Origin: Dugong dugon
Lineage: Eukaryota > Chordata > Mammalia > Sirenia > Dugongidae
Direction: 5' to 3'
DNA: 64,000 bases
Assembly: GCA_030035585.1 (NCBI GenBank)
Contig: CM057480.1
Coordinates: 2,029,001 to 2,093,000 of the forward strand
The notes under the pieces: model-generated
Database searches by the model: none
Told to the model about the DNA's origin: nothing
The model's input: only the letters and a program-made list of their open reading frames with translations
Made by a program: the position numbers and the translations under genes
Part shown: in pieces, positions 42,801-54,800 of the stretch
Position numbering within the stretch: position 1 is the first letter of the stretch
How the letters are laid out: every line of letters starts with the position of its first letter

Positions 42801-45800
42801 TACCACATTATTCAAATATCCTATTTCAACAACAACAACAAAATCACAAGACATACAAAGAAACAGTGAAGAATGGCCCACTCAAAGCAACAAAATAAAT
42901 GAACAGAAGCCATCCTTGAGGAAGACCAGACACTGGATTTACTAAGTACAGATTTTAAAACACCCGTTTTAGATATGCTTCAAGGACTAAGGAAAACACA
43001 AACAAAAAAACTAAAGGGAGGGGGGACCTATGTATAAATACAATGAGAATATTGACCAAGAAATAGAAATTATAAAAAGAAACCAAACAGAAACTCTGGA
43101 GCTGAAAAGTACAATGACAGAAATAAAAAAAAAAAAAATTCCCCAGAGGAGTTTGGCAGCATATTTGAACTGGCAGAAGATTCAGAGAACTTGAAGATAG
43201 GACAACTGAACTGGACCAGTCTGAGAAACAGAAAGGAAAGTGAACAGAGCATTAGAGAGCTGTGAGATACCATTCAGCAGACCAATATGCACATCATGGG
43301 AGTCCCAGGAGTAGAGGAGAAAGAGAAAGGAGTAGAAAGAATATTTGAAGAAACAATGGCCAAAAACTTTCCAAATTTGATGAAAGATATGAATCTGCAC
43401 ATACATGAAGTTCAACAAACTCCAAGTAGGATAAATCCAAGGAGATCCACTCCAAGACACACTATAATCAAACTGTTGAAAACCAAAGACAGAGAACTTT
43501 GAAAGCAGCAAGAGAAAAGTAAACAATCACGCACAAAGGAGTCTCAGTAAGACAAACCGTGGATTTCTGCTCAGAAACCATGGAGACCAACAGGCAGTCG
43601 GATGATATATTCAAAGTGTTGAAAGTAAAAACTACCATCCAAGAATCCCGTGCCTGGCAAACTGTCTCAAAAACAAGGGCAAAATCAAGACATTCCAAGA
43701 CAAACAAAAGCTGAGGGAACTCGTTACTGCCACACCTGACCTGAAAGAAATGTTAAGGGGAGTCCTCTAATTTGAAAGGTGAGGATACGAGATAATAACT
43801 CGAAGCTGTATGAAGAAATAAAGACTTTTGCTAATGGTAATTTCAAGGACAAATATAAAGGCAAGTTTTGCTATATTTTTGGTTTGTAAATGTATTTGTT
43901 ATGTTCTACAGGATATCAAAAACAAAAGTATAAATAAGTACAAATATATGATACTGGGTACAAAATTTATAAAGATGTAATTTGTGATAACAACATAAAG
44001 GAGGAAAGAGGAGCAGTATAGAAACAGAGTTTTTGTACGTTACTGAAGTTAGTCTCAATGTAAACTAGGTAATTATAAATTTAGGACGCTAAACAGAATC
44101 CTGTGGTAACCACAAATAAAACTGCTTTTAAAGGGTACACAAAAAGATATTCCATGGGAATTGTCTTAGTCATCTAGTGCTGCTATAACAGAAATAGCAC
44201 AAGTGGACAGCTTTAACAAACAGAAGTTCATTCTCTCACAGTCTAGTAGGCTGGAAGTCCAAATTCAAGGCGTCAGCTCCAGGGGAAGGCTTTCTCTGTT
44301 GGCTCTGGAGGAAGGTCCTTCTCATCAATCTTCCCCGGGACTAGGAGCTTCTCCTCACAGGAACCCCCGGTCCAAAGGATGTGCTCTGCTCCCGGAGCTG
44401 CTCTCTTGGTGGTATGAAGTCCCCCTGTCTCTCTGCTCACTTCTCTCTTTTATATCTCAAAAGAGACTGGCTCAAGACACAATCCAATCTTGTAGATTGA
44501 GTCCTGCCTCATTAACATAACTGCCACCTATCCTACCTCGTTTACATCACAGAGGTAGGATTTACAACACATAGGAAACTCACATCTGATGACAAAATGG
44601 TGGACAATCACACAATACTGGGAATCATGGCCTAGCCAAACTGATACACATATTTTTTGGGGGGCACAATTCAATCCATGACAGGAATCAAAATAACTCA
44701 CCACAAAAATTCAACTAAACACACAAAAAAGGTGAAGTACTTGAAATATAGATGATAGAGACAGAGATAGCTTCTGCCTGGCTTTCTCCTTCTGGGAGGC
44801 TTGCTCTGGGGAAACCAGCCACCATTCTGTGAGGAAGCCAAACTAGCCGATGTGGAGAGACCACAGGGAGAGGCCCACTGGGAGGGGAACTGAGAGCCTG
44901 AGCTGACAGCCAGTATCAACCCCAGGTGTGTGAGTGAATAAGCCTTCAGATAATTCTAGCCCCTGGTCTTTGAGTCTTTTGGCTGAGGCCCCAGCTATCA
45001 CAGAGCAGAGACAAGCTGTCCTCAGTGTGCCATATCTAATCTGAAAGCAAAGTAAATCGGCCACTAAGTCTTGGGGCAATTTATTACATGGTCATACCAA
45101 CTGGAATACTGAATATATTAAGAGACACACCAGTGAAACCACATCCAAAAGGACTATATCAAGCATCCTTTGTTGTTGTTGTCGTTGTTTTTCAATTCAA
45201 GTACTTTTACCACAAGTATTGTTCTTTAGCGCCAGATCACATATCGGGGGATGCATACTTCCCAATGTATAAACGCTTAGAATCCCTCAACCTGAACTCC
45301 AGCTGCCCTGGAAATCTGACCCTGAGGCTCACTAAAAAGTCACCAGAAGCAGAACTTCTAGAAGTAGAGTTTTTATTTCAAGACCTTTCAGATGACTGAA
45401 GAAGTGAGCTACAAGCATGGAATACAGTAAGGCACTGTGGATTTGGATTGTAATTAGAGGTATCAGTATGAAGTCATGATTTGACATATATATGTATATG
45501 TGCCTGTATGCATGTGTGCATACACATATATGTATACATACATACATATACCCCGATAGCCCCAGTGGCAATGAGCAGAACTAGTGCTCAGATCTTGATT
45601 TCTAAATACCATTCCCCACTAAAAGGAACCTGGGCTTTTTGGAGACTGATTCCAGAACTGAGACAAAGAAAGTAAAAGATAAGCCTGGAACCCCTTGTAA
45701 TATCAGAATGTAAGGAAGTGCTCTAAAACAAAAGATAGAGCATATAAAAAGAACACAGCTTACAACTTATAAGGTTCCCACTGAACAAATCTGGGTTAAT

Positions 45801-48800
45801 TTCAGAAGCAAGATGAACACTGACATTAACAAATGAAACAACTAATTTTAGGCTATACTAACATATCAATTCAATGTCATTAACAATTCAACGTCATTAT
45901 CTAGCATACATCCACTCCTCACTTATCCACATGGTTAGGTTCCAAAGACTAGGTAGTTATGTGAAAATTGGCATTATGTGAAAATGGAGGATAACCATAT
46001 CAGATCACAAAATGGAGGATGACTACATCATTACATAACTGCCAAATTACCTCATTACGTAACTGCCAAATGACTGAGAATCATGGCACAGCCAAGTTGA
46101 CACATAACACTAACCATCAAAGCTACGTTACTCTCAACTCACACCTCGGCCTTCATTACTGCCAGATGTACATTGTTAATGTGCAAAATAGTCAGATATA
46201 TTTTTTACTATTGTTGTAAATGTGAAATGTCAGATAATGAGATAGTCGATAAGTAAGGAACAGCTGTAATTCTAAGTAGCAGATGTACTCTCGAATATTG
46301 ATCAACAAGATGAAGTCTATACAATAGCTAATACATTTTACAGTACCTGGGTATATATTTTGAAAAAATGAAACAATCAATTATTCAAGGGGAAAAAAAA
46401 TCAGTTAACTAAAATTGATCAAACTGATCCTTAAGACTTATTGCCCTGATTAGACCTAAACTGATCAAAACATTGAATACAAAACAGGTTCCAAATGTTT
46501 CTTATAATACTATAATTATCCTCATATATTTTGCTCTCCTCTAGTTTGACAACCAGGTTTTAAATGTTGCTATACAGCCCAAAGAATTTTGCAAGACCAA
46601 TGACTTCTTCATTGCAAACACATTTTTTCAATAACATAAACAGCAACTATACATGTGGACCTCACCAGATGAAATACACAGGAATTAAATCGACTACATC
46701 TGTGGAAAGAGATGATGGAAAAGCTCAATATCATCCGTCAGAACAAGGCCAGGGGCTGACTATGGACTAGACCATCAATTGCTCGATTAAGTTGAAGCTG
46801 AAGAAAATTTAAACAAGTCCATGAGAGACAAAATATCACCTCAAGTATATCCCACCTGAATTTAGAGACCACCTCAAGAACAGACTTGGCACACTGAACA
46901 TTAATGACCAAAGACCAGATGAGTGGTGGGATGACATCAAGGTCATCACACATGAAGAAAGCAAAAGGTCATTAAAAGGACAGGAAAGAAAGAAAAGACC
47001 AAAATGAATGTCAGAAGAGACTCTGAAAGTTGCTCTTGAACCTAGAGTAGCTAAAGCAAATGGAAGAAATGAAGAGCTAAACGGGAAGATTTCAAATGGC
47101 AGCTCGAAAAGACAAAGTGAAGTATTATAATGAAATGTGCAAAGACCTGGAGATAGAAAACCAAAGGGGAAGAACACACTCGGCATTTCTCAAGCTGAAA
47201 GAACTGAAGAAAAATTTCAAGCATCGAGTTGCAATACTGAAGGATTCTACAGGGAAAATACTGAACGATGCAGGAAGCATCAAGTGAAGATGGAAGGAAC
47301 ACACACAGTCATTATACTAAAAAGAATTAGTTGACGTTCAACCACTTCAGGAGGTAGCATATGGTCAAGCACTGATGATACTGAAGGAAGAAGTCCAAGC
47401 TGCACTGAAGGTACCGGAGAAGAACAAGGCTCCAGGAATTGACGGAACACCAATTGAGATGTTTCAACAAATGGATGCAGTGCTGGAGGTGGTCACTCGT
47501 CTGTGCCAAGAAATCTGGAAGACAGCTACCTGGCCAACTGACTGGAAGAGACCCATATATGTGCCCATTCCAAAGAAAGGTGATCCAACAGAATGCGGAA
47601 ATTATCAAGCAACATCATTAAGATCACACGCAAGTAAAATTCTGCTGAAGATCATTCAAAAACAACCGTAGCAGTACACTGACAGGAAACTGCCAGAAAT
47701 TCAAGCAGGATTCAGAAGAGAAGGTGGAATGAGAGTTATCATTGCTGATGTTAGACAGATCTTGGCTGAAAGCAGAGAATACCAGAAAGATGTTTATCTG
47801 TGTTTTATTGACTGTGCAAAGGCATTTGACTGTGTGGATCGTAACAAATTATGGATAACATTGCCAAGAATGGGAATTCCAGAACACTTAATTGTGCTCA
47901 TGAGGAACCCGTACATAGTCCAGGAGGCAGCTGTTTGGACAGAACAAGGGGATACTGAGTGGTTTAAAATCAGAAGAAGTGTGTGTCAGGGTTGTATACT
48001 TTCACCATACTTACTCAATCTGTATGACAAGCAAATAATTCGAGAAACTGGACTGTATGAAGAAGAACGTGGCTTCAGGATTAGAGGAAGACTCATTAAC
48101 AACCTGTGATATGCAGATGACACAACATTGCTTGCTGAAAGCCAAGAGGACTTGAAGCATTTACTGATGAAGATTAAAGACTACAGCCTTCAGTATGGAT
48201 TACACCTCAACATAAAGAAAACAAAAATCCTTATGACTGGACTAATACGCAACATCATGATAAATGGAGAAAATATTGAAGTTGTCAAGGATTTCATTTT
48301 ACTTGGATCCACAATCAACATCCTTGGAAGCAGCAGTTAAGAAATCAAAAGGCACATTGCATTGGACACATTGCAGCAGACACACTGCAGGGAACCTCTT
48401 TAGAGTGCTGAAAAGCAAAGACGTCACCTTGAAGACTAAGGTGCACCTGACCCAAGCCATGGTATTTTCAATCGCACCATATGCATGCAAAAGCTGGACA
48501 ATGAATGGGGAAGACCGTAGAAGAATCTGTGCCTTTGAATTATGGTGTTGGCAAAGAATATTGACTATACCATGGACTGCCAGAAGAGCAAACAAATCTG
48601 TCTTAGAAGTACAGCCAGAATGCTCCTTAGAAGCAAGGAATGCGAGACTTCATCTCATGTACTTGACATGTTATCAGGAGGGAGCCAGTCCCTAGAGAAG
48701 GGCATAATGCTTGATAAAGCAGAGAGTAAGTGAAAGTGAAGAAGACTCTCAATGAGATGGACACGGTGGCTGTCAACAATGGACTCAAGCATAACAACGA

Positions 48801-51800
48801 TTGGGAGGATGGCTCAGGACCGGGCAGTGTTCCATTCTGTTGTACATAGCTTCGCTATGAGTCAGAACCGCCTCAATGGCACCTAACAACAACAGCAAGC
48901 CTGATCTTGACTTGATTCTCCAAGATGGTGGCATAAGAAGGAAGACGGGGAAAAGAATGAGGAAAATCCCTACATACCGCTCTGAAGGGATTGCTGGGTA
49001 TGCCTTTAGGGGAGAACACAAGCGCACCGGACAGGAAGAACGAGAGGGTGTTCAAGTATATATACGCACTCGCTTATGATTCCAAGAAACAATGGAAGAG
49101 CCCAAACTAATAGAAATAGTTACCTACAGGAGCAAAGAGAGCACAAGGAAGAGGGAATAAGAGTAGAGCTAGTTATTTTAATAGAAAATCATAGCTAATA
49201 AATGCAGAAGGAATAACAGAATTAGAAATCACCATTTTGTAACCCTTAATGAAAGAAAGAGATCTAGGCAACAATCATCTAAGGTTGCTAAAACTATTAT
49301 GTGAAAGGTTGATAAGAACTTTATAAAGGATGAATCAGGCTCTGTAAAAATGGCATGGCAGAGGTGTCTGACCTCCTCTAACTTCACAATGGGGAAGGAG
49401 AATCAAGATCAACAGCCTAAAGCTGATTCCTGTGAGGCAGAGGTCAGATATGCCTCCTCCCTTGGCCATCTTCACCAGTCCTGACACCAACTGTCCTTTC
49501 CACAGCACAGTCTACTTCTCTGCTGGGTTTGATAATTCATTGCAGTGGCCACACAGAACTCACAGACAATACTCACAATTATGGGGGTTTATTAGGGAAA
49601 TAACAGGTTACAATTCAGGTTCAGAAACGCTCAGGATACAGTTCTTCCATCAGGACAGCTTCTTCTCAGCTGTGCCCACAGGCAGGCCTCTCTCTAGCTC
49701 CTCAACCTCTGCCCTGCTTGGGCAAGTGTTACAAAGCTCTTTTAACTCTGCTGATAAGTGCCCCGAGGCACCCTACTCCACCAGTAAGCCTCAGCCTGAA
49801 GGTGTTCAGCTCTAGCTCCGTGGTCAGCAACCTAGCTCCACCAAGTGTCCAGAGGCACCCTGCTCTGCCAGCAAGCCTCCTGCCCAAAAGGGCTCAGCTT
49901 TCTCGCTCCGTGGGCCGGTCTTTTGTCTCCTGCTCATCTTCTGGTTCTGCTACCACTGTTTCTCGGCTGTTGCTTCTTGCGGTCTTCAGTGTTACAACTC
50001 TCTGTCTCTCTCTCAGTCTCTTGGTTCCAGGAGCTTCTCAGCACAGGGATCCCAGGTCCAAAGGACGCACCCCACTCCTGGCACTTCTTTCTTGGCAGTG
50101 GTGAGATCCTCTTCTTTCCACCTCCGGGATGGCTCATTTTAAGCCTAACGGGATGGCAAAACTAACCAATTCCTTTGTTAGGGTTCCACAGACCTTATTT
50201 GCATGGTCCCACCCCCCCACATGGGTACCATGAACTTTATTTGCATTATTAGCAAGCTATCCAATCCCCTTTGTGGGCCACAATTACCTTATTTGTACAG
50301 TCCCACCAATCACTTGGGGGGGTACTTACAAGTCCATGGGGAGAAAGGTCATATAAAAACGATCCATTGCACCACAGGCTCCCAACACTTGAAGCCACTC
50401 AACAGTATTACCATCACTGAAAATGGGAAAACCAGATATAATGCTCCTCTTGATAGAATGCAGTAAGAAATGCACAGGACCACCAAGGAAATATTCTTGC
50501 CACACAAAAAGGAAAAAAGAAAAAAACTGAACCTGAATCTAATCAAACGTCTATATCAAACTCTAAGTTTACAGGAAACACAGGGGACAGAGGAATATAT
50601 TTAATGTCACCACACAGGCAATTGGCCAAATCCAGGACGTCAGAAACTGCGGTTTCTTCAATAAATAAAGGGCATTTTAAAAAAGCAGGGTGGGGAAGGA
50701 ATTACTGTCAACTTAAGGAGACTTAAGAGATATTTTAATCAAATGCAATATGTAGACTTTGTTTGGATTCTGAATCAAAGAAACCAACCGTAAATTGACT
50801 TTTTTTTAAACAAACGGGGGAAATCGGACAGGAACCGGGTATTGGTTCATAGTGTTAATACTGCTGAGTGTGATAATGATATATTTTTTTAAGGCCTTAT
50901 CTGTCAGAGATATCTACTGAAATATTAACTGAAGAATGATATGATTTCTAGGATTTCCGTTCATACGCTCGTCTTTTTATGCCAGACATTCTTAACAAAT
51001 GCAGGAAATCAGACACGGTCTGGGTCTTAGCTGACATTAAGGAATCACAGTCACTATCACTGGGTGTGATAATGGTGTTACGGTTTCGTTCTGTTGTTTT
51101 TGTCATGGTTAGTCCTTATCTGTCAGAGATACTCACTGAAGTATTAACTAAAGAGTAAGATGTCTCGGGTTTTCCTTAAAATATCCCAGTATACACATGT
51201 GCACACAGACACACTGCAGAGAAGTTACCGGGGATGCGCAGCAGATGAAACAAGATCTGCGGAAAGCAGACACCTGCTGAAGCCTAGAGCCGGGCAGGTA
51301 AGAGTTCATTACAGACTTTCCCCTAGATTTGCATATGCTTAATACATTCCATGAGAAATACTTAGAAAAAAATGAAAAAACAAGATATGTACCTCATAAA
51401 CTGGTCCAATTTCATAATCTGTGAAAAACGCAATTGATGGCTTAGCTAGAAACACTGGTGTATCGGCACAACTGCGGGAGGAAGGAGGAGAAAAAAGGCT
51501 GTCAGTTTTATCCATACGATGAAACACCACACAGTGGCTGAATGATGTAAAAATAGCCACATCCAAGTCTTCAAAGATATTCACAATGTGCTGATTTTTT
51601 TTAATCAGGTTATAAAATAATATGGCAGCACAATCCAGTCTTTCTGCAGACATATGTAGTTACACATTTCATTTTCAATATGCATGGGGAAAACTCTGGA
51701 AGTTTAAACACCAACATGTTAACTGGGTTTTTAATACAGAGTCATCGTTTTTTTTGGACATCAGTGTTTTCTAACTTTTCTTAATAAACATGTATGATTA

Positions 51801-54800
51801 GTCTAATAAAGAAATGTTCATAGTCTTAAATCCATTAAAATTACGAATCCATGAAACAACTCATTCCCTTCATTAAGACAATTACTAAAACATAGCCAAA
51901 GGCACTGTATTAAACAAAAAACTCACAGTATATACTAGTTATTTTTCATTAATCAAATTGTAAACATTTTTATTATCCAAGACACATGAGTGCAATGGAA
52001 GCAGCACGTGGCTACAGAGAGTCCTCCCACCTGAACAGACTACGTGGCCATAAGCAAAGGGTCAATACCAACCACTACTTTCTGAGGCCCTGGCAGGTCA
52101 GAAAAGCACAAACTCAGGACAGCGAACGTGGGGGTGTCCAAAGGCATCTGTAGGTGGCCCTGCTCCATTCTTTTTATTTATTTTTTGTTGTACTTCAGGT
52201 GAAGGCTTACAGAACAAATTGCTCCTCATGAAACAGAAGTACACGTTGTTTTATAACATCGGTTAACAACCCCGCAACATATCAACCCTCTAACTTCTCA
52301 ACCTCTTTTTTTTTTTTTTGGTGAAAATACACATAGCCAAAGATACACCATTTCAAAAATTTCTACAGGCACAGTTCAGTGACATTGACTACGCTCTTCC
52401 AATTGTGCTGTTATTCTCGGTTAAGATGAAGGCTTACAGAACAAAATAGTTTCTCATTTAACAGTTACTACAAATGTTGCCCTATGACAATGGTTAACAA
52501 TCTCACATCAACAATATCGTTACTCAACCTTGGGTTCCCTATCACCAGCTTCCTTGTCCCCTTCTGCTTTCTGGCCCTTGTCACTGGACTGCTGTACCCC
52601 GTTAGTCTCATTTGGTTTTACGGGCCCCACTCCATTCTGACCATGCACCCTGCCCTCAACAGTCTGGGGAACTCCGTGAGTCACCCTAAAGGGCCAGGTT
52701 TTCTGAGCACGCGAGTCAGGGAAACACACACCTCTGTTCTGACACCACCCCCTGGAGCACTCCGATCCGTCTCGGCTTCTTTGGAGGAAAAAGAAGAGAC
52801 CTGCCTCCGTGTGGCGTGTTAGGAGGGAAAAACCGAGGGTTTTTTAGGAAGCGGTTCCGACTCTCCATTCGGGCAAGCAGGAGTCTCTCCGTTTCTCTCT
52901 GCGGCACACTTAAGTGGTTCATCCAGTTTTTGTTCTTCGGTAGACTCGCTTTCTTTGAAACACATAGAAGTATGGAGTCAACGGGCTGTGTGTGGACATC
53001 CTGACCAAGCACATGACCCACAGATGGCCGGGGCAAAAGCTACTCCGTTAGCTGTGGATACACCCGAGCTTCTTGTGCCATTCTGCACTCCTCCCCGCTC
53101 CCTACTCCATCCCCACTGCTCATACACATTGCCTCGCACAGACCTCAAACTAACCTTGACAGGTTTTTTGGTCCTGTGTTCGGCCTCGACAGATGAGGCC
53201 CCTGTCAAACTGTCCAAACTGGGCCTGAACTCCTCAGCATCAGCCAGCTTCTTTCTGCACAAAACTTCAAGCCTCTCGGTCGGCTCTTTCTTTGCGACCG
53301 CACGCTTCTCACAGCTCCATGTCAGTTTCTGACATCCAGGGACAGACCTACCTGTGGCACCGAGGAAACAAACCAAGTTACGTATCAAGGTGAACAAGTG
53401 GCTGGATGTTTCTAAGATGACGAACAAAACCACTAAAGCCACAGTCAGCTCGACAGTTTCTCCAGAAGTTTCACATTTACCACATCGTATGTCGCTGCTC
53501 TTCAGCATATGAACTGCTGGAACTTATCCTCTGTGTCCAAGACTTAGGACTATGGGACCAAAACGTCTGTTCAGTTTTCAACACAGTCAAAGAGCATGGA
53601 AGACCCTTATCACACACACTTGTGCTACACACACCCCGTCTGAAGATGCTTTTTAAAAAACTCAGACATGAGGAATCAAAATCCGTGTCAGCTTTGTACA
53701 CCTGTAAGATCACCCCCGAAAGGTTAAGTGAGAATATCTACCGCTAACAAGAAGGCAATGGAACAGTCACCACCATACTTACCTTACGCTTTACACAAAG
53801 CCTGGCAAATGCTCAGTAAACACTGGCTCCATCCTTATTTACCTGCATAATAGAGTGAGTTTCCAGCTAACTGTAAGATAGTAAGGGGCTTCATACCCCA
53901 TGACAGTGGGTTTTCCCACCTCTTAGAGCTCAGTCTCAGTAGAATTCTTTTCTCATCAGCCCCTTCAATTCTCGAGATCCCAACCTTCCCATCCCAAACT
54001 CTTTCTCAGCCACAAAGCCCCCGAGATCTCCAAACAGTCCCAGGGATTGGGGCTACTGGGTTGCCTGTCCTCTATGCATGGCACTACTAGGCAGCTCGGA
54101 TGTTTAGCCACAGTTGGTTCATTCTCCCCATCTACAGTGACTCTCCCCAAAACTCATCTCTCTGTGTAAGCCTGCCACACTGCCCCCCACTCCTCTGGTT
54201 CTCAGAAGACCCTGGCTCCCACATCACAGGAAACTGGACCAGCACCGTACACACGTTCACACTCCTGTTGGCCTCCCCACACCCCCTTCCCTCCATTCTC
54301 GCTCTTTCCCACACGGGCACATCCCTGAACCCGTGCTCTGCCTCCACCTCCTCCTTCTTCCCTAAGGAATTGGCTCCCTTGCCTATCTATACCTTCGGCT
54401 TCCCCCTGTCTTGGTTCTTTCAACTACATCTTAAATATTTCCACGTCTCCTTGTGCTGGGCAGGGGGCAAGAGCCATCAGGTTGAGAATCAGGACTCTGA
54501 TCTTGCAGGCGTTGGAGGGCGAGTGAGGAGGTGGCATGCTCAGATTTGACTTTCCTAGGCATCACTATCAAAATTAAAGAAAAAGGAGAAAAATACCCGT
54601 GAAACAGGAAACAGCAGCAAAGATGATCAATGTGGTCCTGCTACTAAAGCCTTTTCCTGGAATAACATCAGAGCTCAAGGAGGGCACAGGCACAGTACCT
54701 TTGGGTGCAGAGCAAAACGGTATCGCATTGCTGTAGTAATCTTCCGGGCAGATCAAATGGTGTTTCCGTAGCAGCTCACTGTCCACACACCATCTGAAGA

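Larger units (their letters stand above)
41870..44740 (+). mobile_element. L1/HAL1-like 5' region with decayed ORF1
   Basis: 5' end 'caagatggcggagtaggaag', then ORF1 remains with [19 protein letters not shown] and [19 protein letters not shown] in 43287-43502. It continues with 'ataaagatgtaatttgtgat', an ORF1-downstream phrase seen in HAL1-type elements. I see no ORF2 in it, which favours HAL1, or a truncated L1. A MaLR LTR (44162-44683) is inserted near its right end. Confidence 0.7.
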
